Assembly (NCBI GenBank): GCA_037953625.1
Contig: CM075656.1
Location: 61,213,001 to 61,277,000, forward strand
Length of the DNA: 64,000 bases
Direction: 5' to 3'
Origin: Crotalaria pallida
Taxonomy: Eukaryota; Streptophyta; Magnoliopsida; Fabales; Fabaceae
In this document: positions 37,705 through 51,160 of the stretch, piece by piece
How the letters are laid out: each line of letters begins with the position of its first letter
Position numbering within the stretch: position 1 is the first letter of the stretch
Notes under the pieces: model-generated
The model's input: only the letters and a program-made list of their open reading frames with translations
Databases searched by the model: none
Told to the model about the DNA's origin: nothing
Program-made: the position numbers and the translations under genes

Positions 37705-39367
37705 TTAGAATGGTCTAGGAATGTGTATTAGGACTTATAAGAACCATTAGAATGATCCTAAACATTGCTTGGTACCCGAAGGGACGTAGAGGGTGTAGCA
37801 TGAGTCCTTGGAGGTTCTAACAAGTGTAGAATGGTTAAGAGAGTAATCTAAAGGCTTAGAATGGTCTAGGAATGTGTATTTGACTTATAAGAACCATTAG
37901 AATGATCGTAAACATTGCTTGTACCCGAAGGGACGTAGAGGGTGTAGCATGAGTCCTTGGAGGTTCTAACAAGTGTAGAATGGTTAGGAGAGTATTCTAA
38001 AGGCTTAGAATGGTCTAGGAATGTGTATTACGACATATAAGAACATTTAGAATGATCCTAAACAATGCTTGGTACCCTAATGGACGTAGAGAGTGTAGCA
38101 TGAGTCCTAGGAGGTTCTAACAGGTGTAGAATGGTTAAGAGAGTATTCTAATGGCTTAGAATGTTCTAGGAATGTGTATTAGGATATATACGAACATTTA
38201 GAATGATCCTAAGCATTGCTTGGTACCCTAATGGACGTAGAGAGTGTAGCATGAGTCCTTGGAGGTTCTAACAAGTGTAGAATGGTTAGGAGAGTATTCT
38301 AAAGGCTTAGAATGGTCTAGGAATATGTATTAGGACATATAAGAACTTTTAGAATGATCCTAAACATTGCTTGGTACCCTAATGGACGTAGAGAGTGTAG
38401 CATGAGTCCTTGGAGGTTCTAACAAGTGTAGAATGGTTAAGAGAGTATTTTAAAGGCTTAGAATTGTCTAGGAATGTGTATTAGGACATACAAGAACATT
38501 AGAATGATCCTAAACATTGCTTGGTACCCTAATGGACGTAGAGGGTGTAGAATGAGTCCTTGGAGGTTCTAACAAGTGTAGAATGGTTAAGAGAGTATTC
38601 TAAAGGCTTAGAATGGTCTAGGAATGTTTATTAGGACTTATAAGAACCATTAGAATGATCCTAAACATTGCTTGGTACCCGAAGGGACGTAGAGGGTGTA
38701 GCATGAGTCCTTGGAGGTTCTAACAAGTGTAGAATGGTTAAGAGAGTAATCTAAAGGCTTAGAATGGTCTAGGAATGTGTATTAGGACTTATAAGAACCA
38801 TTAGAATGATCCTAAACATTGCTTGGTACCCGAAGGGACGTAGAGGGTGTAGCATGAGTCCTTGGAGGTTCTTATAAGTGTAGAATGGTTAAGAGAGTAA
38901 TCTAAAGGCTTAGAATGGTCTAGGAATGTGTATTAGGACTTATAAGAACCATTAGAATGATCCTAAACATTGCTTGGTACCCGAAGGGACGTAGAGGGTG
39001 TAGCATAAGTCCTTGGAGGTTCTAACAAGTGTAGAATGGTTAGGAGAGTATTCTAAAGGCTTAGAATTGTCTAGGAATGTGTATTAGGACATATAAGAAC
39101 ATTTAGAATGATCCTAAACATTGCTTGGTACCCCAAGGGACGTAGAGGGTGTAGCATGAGTCCTTGGAGGTTCTAACAAGTGTAGAATGGTTAGGAGAGT
39201 ATTCTAAAGGCTTAGAATGGTCTAGGAATGTGTATTAGGACATATAAGAACATTTAGAATGATCCTAAACATTGCTTGGTACCCCAAGGGACGTAGAGGG
39301 TGTAGCTTGAGTCCTTGGAGGTTCTAACAAGTGTAGAATGGTTAAGAGAGTATTCTAATGGCTTAGA
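35600..39367 (+). repeat. 25-monomer higher-order repeat, copy 1 (3,768 bp)
   Basis: Marks recur at 3,768 bases (25 x 151 minus 7): accattg at 35651 and 39419, ttgactt at 36977 and 40745 and at 37880 and 41648, and the rare gttcttataagtg with its cttataag at 38871 and 42639. The unit consists of the 14-monomer block plus eleven more monomers, among them a second 149-bp unit, gagtcctaggagg with aacaggtgtag, and a pair of C units with gcttgagtcc. The seven missing bases are accounted for by repeated 1-bp deletions. Confidence 0.85.
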
Positions 39368-42300
39368 ATGGTCTAGGAATGTGTATTAGGACATATAAGA
39401 ACATTTAGAATGATCCTAACCATTGCTTGGTACCCTAATGGACGTAGAGAGTGTAGCATGACTCCTTGGAGGTTCTAACAAGTGTAGAATGGTTAAGAGA
39501 GTATTCTAATGGCTTAGAATGTTCTAGGAATGTGTATTAGGATATATACAAACATTTAGAATGATCCTAAACATTGCTTGGTACCCCAAGGGACGTAGAG
39601 GGTGTAGCATGAGTCCTTGGATGTTCTAACAAGTGTAGAATGGTTAGGAGAGTATTCTAAAGGCGTAGAATGGTCTAGGAATGTGTATTAGGACATATAA
39701 GAACTTTTAGAATGATCCTAAACATTGCTTGGTACCCTAATGGACGTAGAGAGTGTAGCATGAGTCCTTGGAGGTTCTAACAAGTGTAGAATGGTTAAGA
39801 GAGTATTCTAAAGGCTTAGAATGGTCTAGGAATGTGTATTAGGATATATACGAACATTTAGAATGATCCTAAACATTGCTTGGTACCCGAAGGGACGTAG
39901 AGGGTGTAGCATGAGTCCTTGGAGGTTCTAACAAGTGTAGAATGGTTAGGAGAGTATTCTAAAGGCTTAGAATAGTCTAGGAATTTGTATTAGGACATAT
40001 AAGAACATTTAGAATGATCCTAAACATTGCTTGGTACCCTAATGGACGTAGAGGGTGTAGCATTAGTCCTTGGAGGTTCTAAAAGTGTAGAATGGTTAAG
40101 ACAATATTCTAAAGGCTTAGAATGGTCTAGGAATGTGTATTAGGATATATACGAACATTTAGAATGATCCTAAATATTGCTTGGTACCCCAAGGGGCGTA
40201 GAGGGTGTAGCATGAGTCCTTGGAGGTTCTAACAAGTGTAGAATGGTTAAGAGAGTAATCTAAAGGCTTAGAATGGTCTAGGAATGTGTATTAGGACTTA
40301 TAAGAACCATTAGAATGATCCTAAACATTGCTTGGTACCCGAAGGGACGTAGAGGGTGTAGCATGAGTCCTTGGAGGTTCTAACAAGTGTAGAATGGTTA
40401 AGAGAGTAATCTAAAGGGTTAGAATGGTCTAGGAATGTGTATTAGGACTTATAAGAACCATTAGAATGATCCTAAACATTGCTTGGTACCTGAAGGGACG
40501 TAGAGGGTGTAGCATGAGTCCTTGGAGGTTCTAACAAGTATAGAATGGTTAAGAGAGTATTTTAAAGGCTTAGAATGGTCTAGGAATGTGTATTAGGACA
40601 TATAAGAACCATTAGAATGATCGTAAACATTGCTTGGTACCCAAAGGGACGTAGAGGGTGTAGCATGAGTCCTTGGAGGTTCTAACAAGTGTAGAATGGT
40701 TAAGAGAGTAATCTAAAGGCTTAGAATGGTCTAGGAATGTGTATTTGACTTATAAGAACCATTAGAATGATCGTAAACATTGCTTGTACCCGAAGGGACG
40801 TAGAGGGTGTAGCATGAGTCCTTGGAGGTTCTAACAAGTGTAGAATGGTTAGGAGAGTATTCTAAAGGCTTAGAATGGTCTAGGAATGTGTATTACGACA
40901 TATAAGAACATTTAGAATGATCCTAAACAATGCTTGGTACCCTAATGGACGTAGAGAGTGTAGCATGAGTCCTTGGATGTTCTAACAAGTGTAGAATGGT
41001 TAGGAGAGTATTCTAAAGGCGTAGAATGGTCTAGGAATGTGTATTAGGACATATAAGAACTTTTAGAATGATCCTAAACATTGCTTGGTACCCTAATGGA
41101 CGTAGAGAGTGTAGCATGAGTCCTTGGAGGTTCTAACAAGTGTAGAATGGTTAAGAGAGTATTTTAAAGGCTTAGAATTGTCTAGGAATGTGTATTAGGA
41201 CATACAAGAACATTAGAATGATCCTAAACATTGCTTGGTACCCTAATGGACGTAGAGGGTGTAGAATGAGTCCTTGGAGGTTCTAACAAGTGTAGAATGG
41301 TTAAGAGAGTATTCTAAAGGCTTAGAATGGTCTAGGAATGTTTATTAGGACTTATAAGAACCATTAGAATGATCCTAAACATTGCTTGGTATCCGAAGGG
41401 ACGTAGAGGGTGTAGCATGAGTCCTTGGAGGTTCTAACAAGTGTAGAATGGTTAAGAGAGTAATCTAAAGGCTTAGAATGGTCTAGGAATGTGTATTAGG
41501 ACTTATAAGAACCATTAGAATGATCCTAAACATTGCTTGGTACCCGAAGGGACGTAGAGGGTGTAGCATGAGTCCTTGGAGGTTCTAACAAGTGTAGAAT
41601 GGTTAAGAGAGTAATCTAAAGGCTTAGAATGGTCTAGGAATGTGTATTTGACTTATAAGAACCATTAGAATGATCGTAAACATTGCTTGTACCCGAAGGG
41701 ACGTAGAGGGTGTAGCATGAGTCCTTGGAGGTTCTAACAAGTGTAGAATGGTTAGGAGAGTATTCTAAAGGCTTAGAATGGTCTAGGAATGTGTATTACG
41801 ACATATAAGAACATTTAGAATGATCCTAAACAATGCTTGGTACCCTAATGGACGTAGAGAGTGTAGCATGAGTCCTAGGAGGTTCTAACAGGTGTAGAAT
41901 GGTTAAGAGAGTATTCTAATGGCTTAGAATGTTCTAGGAATGTGTATTAGGATATATACGAACATTTAGAATGATCCTAAGCATTGCTTGGTACCCTAAT
42001 GGACGTAGAGAGTGTAGCATGAGTCCTTGGAGGTTCTAACAAGTGTAGAATGGTTAGGAGAGTATTCTAAAGGCTTAGAATGGTCTAGGAATATGTATTA
42101 GGACATATAAGAACTTTTAGAATGATCCTAAACATTGCTTGGTACCCTAATGGACGTAGAGAGTGTAGCATGAGTCCTTGGAGGTTCTAACAAGTGTAGA
42201 ATGGTTAAGAGAGTATTTTAAAGGCTTAGAATTGTCTAGGAATGTGTATTAGGACATACAAGAACATTAGAATGATCCTAAACATTGCTTGGTACCCTAA

Positions 42301-43110
42301 TGGACGTAGAGGGTGTAGAATGAGTCCTTGGAGGTTCTAACAAGTGTAGAATGGTTAAGAGAGTATTCTAAAGGCTTAGAATGGTCTAGGAATGTTTATT
42401 AGGACTTATAAGAACCATTAGAATGATCCTAAACATTGCTTGGTACCCGAAGGGACGTAGAGGGTGTAGCATGAGTCCTTGGAGGTTCTAACAAGTGTAG
42501 AATGGTTAAGAGAGTAATCTAAAGGCTTAGAATGGTCTAGGAATGTGTATTAGGACTTATAAGAACCATTAGAATGATCCTAAACATTGCTTGGTACCCG
42601 AAGGGACGTAGAGGGTGTAGCATGAGTCCTTGGAGGTTCTTATAAGTGTAGAATGGTTAAGAGAGTAATCTAAAGGCTTAGAATGGTCTAGGAATGTGTA
42701 TTAGGACTTATAAGAACCATTAGAATGATCCTAAACATTGCTTGGTACCCGAAGGGACGTAGAGGGTGTAGCATAAGTCCTTGGAGGTTCTAACAAGTGT
42801 AGAATGGTTAGGAGAGTATTCTAAAGGCTTAGAATTGTCTAGGAATGTGTATTAGGACATATAAGAACATTTAGAATGATCCTAAACATTGCTTGGTACC
42901 CCAAGGGACGTAGAGGGTGTAGCATGAGTCCTTGGAGGTTCTAACAAGTGTAGAATGGTTAGGAGAGTATTCTAAAGGCTTAGAATGGTCTAGGAATGTG
43001 TATTAGGACATATAAGAACATTTAGAATGATCCTAAACATTGCTTGGTACCCCAAGGGACGTAGAGGGTGTAGCTTGAGTCCTTGGAGGTTCTAACAAGT
43101 GTAGAAGGGT
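39368..43110 (+). repeat. 25-monomer higher-order repeat, copy 2
   Basis: This block follows copy 1 directly and repeats it, including gtatccgaag near 41390, gagtcctaggagg near 41873 and gttcttataagtg near 42637. Its right end differs: near 43107 it continues into a unit with gaagggttagggag and ttctgaagg, where copy 1 passed at once to ggttaagagagtattctaatgg. The next ctaaccattgc unit is therefore 26 monomers away (43337) and not 25. Confidence 0.8.
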
Positions 43111-46100
43111 TAGGGAGTATTCTGAAGGCTTAGAATGGTTTAGGAATGTGTATTAGGACTTATAAGAACCATTAGAATGATCATAAACATTGCTTGGTAC
43201 CCGAAGGGACGTAGAGGGTGTAGCATGAGTCCTTGGAGGTTCTAACAAGTGTAGAATGGTTAGGAGAGTATTCTAAAGGCTTAGAATGGTCTAGGAATGT
43301 GTATTAGGACATATAAGAACATTTAGAATGATCCTAACCATTGCTTGGTACCCTAATGGACGTAGAGAGTGTAGCATGAATCCTTGGAGGTTCTAACAAG
43401 TGTAGAATGGTTAAGAGAGTATTCTAATGGCTTAGAATGTTCTAGGAATGTGTATTAGGATATATACAAACATTTAGAATGATCCTAAACATTGCTTGGT
43501 ACCCCAAGGGACGTAGAGGGTGTAGCATGAGTCCTTGGAGGTTCTAACAAGTGTAGAATGGTTAGGAGAGTATTCTAAAGGCGTAGAATGGTCTAGGAAT
43601 GTGTATTAGGACATATAAGAACTTTTAGAATGATCCTAAACATTGCTTGGTACTCTAATGGACGTAGAGAGTGTAGCATGAGTCCTTGGAGGTTCTAACA
43701 AGTGAAGAATGGTTAAGAGAGTATTCTAAAGGCTTAGAATGGTCTAGGAATATGTATTAGGATATATACGAACATTTAGATTGATCCTAAACATTGCTTG
43801 GTACCCTAATGGACGTAGAGAGTGTAGCATGAGTCCTTGGAGGTTCTAACAAGTGTAGAATGGTTAAGAGAGTATTCTAAAGGCTTAGAATGGTCTAGGA
43901 ATGTGTATTAGGATATATACGAACATTTAGAATGATCCTAAACATTGCTTGGTACCCGAAGGGACGTAGAGGGTGTAGCATGAGTCCTTGGAGGTTCTAA
44001 CAAGTGTAGAATGGTTAGGAGAGTATTCTAAAGGCGTAGAATGGTCTAGGAATTTGTATTAGGACATATAAGAACTTTTAGAATGATCCTAAACATTGCT
44101 TGGTACCCTAATGGACGTAGAGAGTGTAGCATGAGTCCTTGGAGGTTCTAACAAGTGTAGAATGGTTAAGAGAGTATTCTAAAGGCTTAGAATGGTCTAG
44201 GAATGTGTATTAGGATATATACGAACATTTAGAATGATCCTAAACATTGCTTGGTACCCGAAGGGACGTAGAGGGTGTAGCATGAGTCCTTGGAGGTTCT
44301 AACAAGTGTAGAATGGTTAGGAGAGTATTCTAAAGGCTTAGAATAGTCTAGGAATTTGTATTAGGACATATAAGAACATTTAGAATGATCCTAAACATTG
44401 CTTGGTACCCTAATGGACGTAGAGGGTGTAGCATTAGTCCATGGAGGTTCTAAAAGTGTAGAATGGTTAAGACAATATTCTAAAGGCTTAGAATGGTCTA
44501 GGAATGTGTATTAGGATATATACGAACATTTAGAATGATCCTAAATATTGCTTGGTACCCCAAGGGGCGTAGAGGGTGTAGCATGAGTCCTTGGAGGTTC
44601 TAACAAGTGTAGAATGGTTAAGAGAGTAATCTAAAGGCTTAGAATGGTCTAGGAATGTGTATTAGGACTTATAAGAACCATTAGAATGATCCTAAACATT
44701 GCTTGGTACCCGAAGGGACGTAGAGGGTGTAGCATGAGTCCTTGGAGGTTCTAACAAGTGTAGAATGGTTAAGAGAGTAATCTAAAGGGTTAGAATGGTC
44801 TAGGAATGTGTATTAGGACTTATAAGAACCATTAGAATGATCCTAAACATTGCTTGGTACCTGAAGGGACGTAGAGGGTGTAGCATGAGTCCTTGGAGGT
44901 TCTAACAAGTATAGAATGGTTAAGAGAGTATTTTAAAGGCTTAGAATGGTCCAGGAATGTGTATTAGGACATATAAGAACCATTAGAATGATCGTAAACA
45001 TTGCTTGGTACCCAAAGGGACGTAGAGGGTGTAGCATGAGTCCTTGGAGGTTCTAACAAGTGTAGAATGGTTAAGAGAGTAATCTAAAGGCTTAGAATGG
45101 TCTAGGAATGTGTATTTGACTTATAAGAACCATTAGAATGATCGTAAACATTGCTTGTACCCGAAGGGACGTAGAGGGTGTAGCATGAGTCCTTGGAGGT
45201 TCTAACAAGTGTAGAATGGTTAGGAGAGTATTCTAAAGGCTTAGAATGGTCTAGGAATGTTTATTACGACATATAAGAACATTTAGAATGATCCTAAACA
45301 ATGCTTGGTACCCTAATGGACGTAGAGAGTGTAGCATGAGTCCTTGGATGTTCTAACAAGTGTAGAATGGTTAGGAGAGTATTCTAAAGGCGTAGAATGG
45401 TCTAGGAATGTGTATTAGGACATATAAGAACTTTTAGAATGATCCTAAACATTGCTTGGTACCCTAATGGACGTAGAGAGTGTAGCATGAGTCCTTGGAG
45501 GTTCTAACAAGTGTAGAATGGTTAAGAGAGTATTCTAAAGGCTTAGAATGGTCTAGGAATGTGTATTAGGATATATACAAACATTTAGAATGATCCTAAA
45601 CATTGCTTGGTACCCCAAGGGACGTAGAGGGTGTAGCATGAGTCCTTGGATGTTCTAACAAGTGTAGAATGGTTAGGAGAGTATTCTAAAGGCGTAGAAT
45701 GGTCTAGGAATGTGTATTAGGACATATAAGAACTTTTAGAATGATCCTAAACATTGCTTGGTACCCTAATGGACGTAGAGAGTGTAGCATGAGTCCTTGG
45801 AGGTTCTAACAAGTGTAGAATGGTTAAGAGAGTATTCTAAAGGCTTAGAATGGTCTAGGAATATGTATTAGGATATATACGAACATTTAGAATGATCCTA
45901 AACATTGCTTGGTACCCTAATGGACATAGAGAGTGTAGCATGAGTCCTTGGAGGTTCTAACAAGTGTAGAATGGTTAAGAGAGTATTCTAAAGGCTTAGA
46001 ATGGTCTAGGAATGTGTATTAGGATATATACGAACATTTAGAATGATCCTAAACATTGCTTGGTACCCGAAGGGACGTAGAGGGTGTAGCATGAGTCCTT

Positions 46101-49100
46101 GGAGGTTCTAACAAGTGTAGAATGGTTAGGAGAGTATTCTAAAGGCGTAGAATGGTCTAGGAATGTGTATTAGGACATATAAGAACTTTTAGAATGATCC
46201 TAAACATTGCTTGGTACCCTAATGGACGTAGAGAGTGTAGCATGAGTCCTTGGAGGTTCTAACAAGTGTAGAATGGTTAAGAGAGTATTTTAAAGGCTTA
46301 GAATTGTCTAGGAATGTGTATTAGGACATACAAGAACATTAGAATGATCCTAAACATTGCTTGGTACCCTAATGGACGTAGAGGGTGTAGAATGAGTCCT
46401 TGGAGGTTCTAACAAGTGTAGAATGGTTAAGAGAGTATTCTAAAGGCTTAGAATGGTCTAGGAATGTTTATTAGGACTTATAAGAACCATTAGAATGATC
46501 CTAAACATTGCTTGGTACCCGAAGGGACGTAGAGGGTGTAGCATGAGTCCTTGGAGGTTCTAACAAGTGTAGAATGGTTAAGAGAGTAATCTAAAGGCTT
46601 AGAATGGTCTAGGAATGTGTATTAGGACTTATAAGAACCATTAGAATGATCCTAAACATTGCTTGGTACCCGAAGGGACGTAGAGGGTGTAGCATGAGTC
46701 TTTGGAGGTTCTAACAAGTGTAGAATGGTTAAGAGAGTAATCTAAAGGCTTAGAATGGTCTAGGAATGTGTATTAGGACTTATAAGAACCATTAGAATGA
46801 TCCTAAACATTGCTTGGTACCCGAAGGGACGTAGAGGGTGTAGCATAAGTCCTTGGAGGTTCTAACAAGTGTAGAATGGTTAGGAGAGTATTCTAAAGGC
46901 TTAGAATGGTCTAGGAATGTGTATTAGGACATATAAGAACATTTAGAATGATCCTAAACATTGCTTGGTACCCCAAGGGACGTAGAGGGTGTAGCATGAG
47001 TCCTTGGAGGTTCTAACAAGTGTAGAATGGTTAGGAGAGTATTCTAAAGGCTTAGAATGGTCTAGGAATGTGTATTAGGACATATAAGAACATTTAGAAT
47101 GATCCTAAACATTGCTTGGTACCCCAAGGGACGTAGAGGGTGTAGCTTGAGTCCTTGGAGGTTCTAACAAGTGTAGAAGGGTTAGGGAGTATTCTAAAGG
47201 CTTAGAATGGTTTAGGAATGTGTATTAGGACTTATAAGAACCATTAGAATGATCATAAACATTGCTTGGTACCCGAAGGGACGTAGAGGGTGTAGCATGA
47301 GTCCTTGGAGGTTCTAACAAGTGTAGAATGGTTAGGAGAGTATTCTAAAGGCTTAGAATAGTCTAGGAATTTGTATTAGGACATATAAGAACATTTAGAA
47401 TGATCCTAAACATTGCTTGGTACCCTAATGGACGTAGAGGGTGTAGCATTAGTCCTTGGAGGTTCTAAAAGTGTAGAATGGTTAAGACAATATTCTAAAG
47501 GCTTAGAATGGTCTAGGAATGTGTATTAGGATATATACGAACATTTAGAATGATCCTAAATATTGCTTGGTACCCCAAGGGGCGTAGAGGGTGTAGCATG
47601 AGTCCTTGGAGGTTCTAACAAGTGTAGAATGGTTAAGAGAGTAATCTAAAGGGTTAGAATGGTCTAGGAATGTGTATTAGGACTTATAAGAACCATTAGA
47701 ATGATCCTAAATATTGCTTGGTACCTGAAGGGACGTAGAGGGTGTAGCATGAGTCCTTGGAGGTTCTAACAATATAGAATGGTTAAGAGAGTATTTTAAA
47801 GGCTTAGAATGGTCTAGGAATGTGTATTAGGACATATAAGAACCATTAGAATGATCGTAAACATTGCTTGGTACCCAAAGGGACGTAGAAGGTGTAGCAT
47901 GAGTCCTTGTAGGTTCTAACAAGTGTAGAATGGTTAAGAGAGTAATCTAAAGGCTTAGAATGGTCTAGGAATGTGTATTTGACTTATAAGAACCATTAGA
48001 ATGATCGTAAACATTGCTTGTACCCGAAGGGACGTAGAGGGTGTAGCATGAGTCCTTGGAGGTTCTAACAAGTGTAGAATGGTTAGGAGAGTATTCTAAA
48101 GGCTTAGAATGGTCTAGGAATGTGTATTACGACATATAAGAACATTTAGAATGATCCTAAACAATGCTTGGTACCCTAATGGACGTAGAGAGGGTAGCAT
48201 GAGTCCTTGGATGTTCTAACAAGTGTAGAATGGTTAGGAGAGTATTCTAAAGGCTTAGAATTGTCTAGGAATGTGTATTAGGACATATAAGAACATTTAG
48301 AATGATCCTAAACATTGCTTGGTACCCCAAGGGACGTAGAGGGTGTAGCATGAGTCCTTGGAGGTTCTAACAAGTGTAGAATGGTTAGGAGAGTATTCTA
48401 AAGGCTTAGAATGGTCTAGGAATGTGTATTAGGACATATAAGAACATTTAGAATGATCCTAAACATTGCTTGGTACCCCAAGGGACGTAGAGGGTGTAGC
48501 TTGAGTCCTTGGAGGTTCTAACAAGTGTAGAAGGGTTAGGGAGTATTCTAAAGGCTTAGAATGGTTTAGGAATGTGTATTAGGACTTATAAGAACCATTA
48601 GAATGATCATAAACATTGCTTGGTACCCGAAGGGACGTAGAGGGTGTAGAATGAGTCCTTGGAGGTTCTAACAAGTGTAGAATGGTTAGGAGAGTATTCT
48701 AAAGGCTTAGAATGGTCTAGGAATGTTTATTAGGACTTATAAGAACCATTAGAATGATCCTAAACATTGCTTGGTACCCGAAGGGACGTAGAGGGTGTAG
48801 CATGAGTCCTTGGAGGTTCTAACAAGTGTAGAATGGTTAAGAGAGTAATCTAAAGGCTTAGAATGGTCTAGGAATGTGTATTAGGACTTATAAGAACCAT
48901 TAGAATGATCCTAAACATTGCTTGGTACCCGAAGGGACGTAGAGGGTGTAGCATAAGTCCTTGGAGGTTCTAACAAGTGTAGAATGGTTAGGAGAGTATT
49001 CTAAAGGCTTAGAATTGTCTAGGAATGTGTATTAGGACATATAAGAACATTTAGAATGATCCTAAACATTGCTTGGTACCCCAAGGGACGTAGAGGGTGT

Positions 49101-49199
49101 AGCATGAGTCCTTGGAGGTTCTAACAAGTGTAGAATGGTTAGGAGAGTATTCTAAAGGCTTAGAATGGTCTAGGAATGTGTATTAGGACATATAAGAAC
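43111..49199 (+). repeat. Segment of partly matching 19-27-monomer recurrences
   Basis: The same monomer pool as 31-43 kb continues but the periods vary. The ttgactt mark at 41648 recurs at 45116 and 47979, about 23 and 19 monomers apart. The gaagggttagggag mark at 43107 recurs at 47179 (27 monomers), 48533 (9 monomers) and 50796 (15 monomers). After 47.3 kb the gaatttgtattagg to 149-bp series is present in shortened form, with an extra 2-bp deletion aacaatatag near 47771. The last 149-bp unit lies at 47979. I read this as HOR decay by further internal deletions and duplications. Confidence 0.65.
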
Positions 49200-51160
49200 A
49201 TTTAGAATGATCCTAAACATTGCTTGGTACCCCAAGGGACGTAGAGGGTGTAGCATGAGTCCTTGGATGTTCTAACAAGTGTAGAATGGTTAGGAGAGTA
49301 TTCTAAAGGCGTAGAATGGTCTAGGAATGTGTATTAGGACATATAAGAACTTTTAGAATGATCCTAAACATTGCTTGGTACCCTAATGGACGTAGAGAGT
49401 GTAGCATGAGTCCTTGGAGGTTCTAACAAGTGTAGAATGGTTAAGAGAGTATTCTAAAGGCTTAGAATGGTCTAGGAATATGTATTAGGATATATACGAA
49501 CATTTAGAATGATCCTAAACATTGCTTGGTACCCTAATGGACGTAGAGAGTGTAGCATGAGACCTTGGAGGTTCTAACAAGTGTAGAATGGTTAAGAGAG
49601 TATTCTAAAGGCTTAGAATGGTCTAGGAATGTGTATTAGGATATATACGAACATTTAGAATGATCCTAAACATTGCTTGGTACCCGAAAGGACGTAGAGG
49701 GTGTAGCATGAGTCCTTGGAGGTTCTAACAAGTGTAGAATGGTTAGGAGAGTATTCTAAAGGCGTAGAATGGTCTAGGAATGTGTATTAGGACATATAAG
49801 AACTTTTAGAATGATCCTAAACATTGCTTGGTACCCTAATGGACGTAGAGAGTGTAGCATGAGTCCTTGGAGGTTCTAACAAGTGTAGAATGGTTAAGAG
49901 AGTATTTTAAAGGCTTAGAATTGTCTAGGAATGTGTATTAGGACATACAAGAACATTAGAATGATCCTAAACATTGCTTGGTACCCTAATGGACGTAGAG
50001 GGTGTAGAATGAGTCCTTGGAGGTTCTAACAAGTGTAGAATGGTTAAGAGAGTATTCTAAAGGCTTAGAATGGTCTAGGAATGTTTATTAGGACTTATAA
50101 GAACCATTAGAATGATCCTAAACATTGCTTGGTACCCAAAGGGACGTAGAGGGTGTAGCATGAGTCCTTGGAGGTTCTAACAAGTGTAGAATGGTTAAGA
50201 GAGTAATCTAAAGGCTTAGAATGGTCTAGGAATGTGTATTAGGACTTATAAGAACCATTAGAATGATCCTAAACATTGCTTGGTACCCGAAGGGACGTAG
50301 AGGGTGTAGCATGAGTCCTTGGAGGTTCTAACAAGTGTAGAATGGTTAAGAGAGTAATCTAAAGGCTTAGAATGGTCTAGGAATGTGTATTAGGACTTAT
50401 AAGAACCATTAGAATGATCCTAAACATTGCTTGGTACCCGTAGGGACGTAGAGGGTGTAGCATGAGTCCTTGGAGGTTCTAACAAGTGTAGAATGGTTAG
50501 GAGAGTATTCTAAAGGCTTAGAATTGTCTAGGAATGTGTATTAGGACATATAAGAACATTTAGAATGATCCTAAACATTGCTTGGTACCCCAAGGGACGT
50601 AGAGGGTGTAGCATGAGTCCTTGGAGGTTCTAACAAGTGTAGAATGGTTAGGAGAGTATTCTAAAGGCTTAGAATGGTCTAGGAATGTGTATTAGGACAT
50701 ATAAGAACATTTAGAATGATCCTAAACATTGCTTGGTACCCCAAGGGACGTAGAGGGTGTAGCTTGAGTCCTTGGAGGTTCTAACAAGTGTAGAAGGGTT
50801 AGGGAGTATTCTAAAGGCTTAGAATGGTTTAGGAATGTGTATTAGGACTTATAAGAACCATTAGAATGATCATAATCATTGCTTGGTACCCGAAGGGACG
50901 TAGAGGGTGTAGCATGAGTCCTTGGAGGTTCTAACAAGTGTAGAATGGTTAGGAGAGTATTCTAAAGGCTTAGAATGGTCTAGGAATGTGTATTAGGACA
51001 TATAAGAACATTTAGAATGATCCTAACCATTGCTTGGTACCCTAATGGACGTAGAGAGTGTAGCATGAATCCTTGGAGGTTCTAACAAGTGTAGAATGGT
51101 TAAGAGAGTATTCTAATGGCTTAGAATGTTCTAGGAATGTGTATTAGGATATATACAAAC
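49200..51160 (+). repeat. 13-monomer higher-order repeat, copy 1 (1,961 bp)
   Basis: Marks recur at 1,961 bases (13 x 151 minus 2): ggatgttct near 49265 and 51226, gagacc at 49560 and 51521, acccgaaagg near 49682 and 51643, and gggttaggg at 50796 and 52757. The two missing bases are acatacaagaacattag and gaagggttagggag. The block includes aaaggcgtagaatgg, gtattttaaagg, gaatgtttattagg, three A units, two C units and the gaagggttagggag unit. Private changes in this copy are acccaaaggg near 50136 and gatcataatcatt near 50869. Confidence 0.85.
49462..49612 (+). repeat. Reference monomer, subtype B (151 bp)
   Basis: Subtype B differs from A by linked changes: ggatatatacgaacattt instead of ggacttataagaaccatt at positions 28-45, ccctaatgg instead of cccgaaggg at 71-79, agagagtg instead of agagggtg at 84-91, and gagtattc instead of gagtaatc. 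The change at 71-79 removes the first CpG. The junction dyad is perfect (ATTCTAA, 4-base spacer, TTAGAAT). This copy has private marks, an aatatg start and gagacctt in place of gagtcctt; gagacctt recurs in three later units (51.52, 53.48 and 55.14 kb), which helps trace the HOR phase. Confidence 0.85.
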
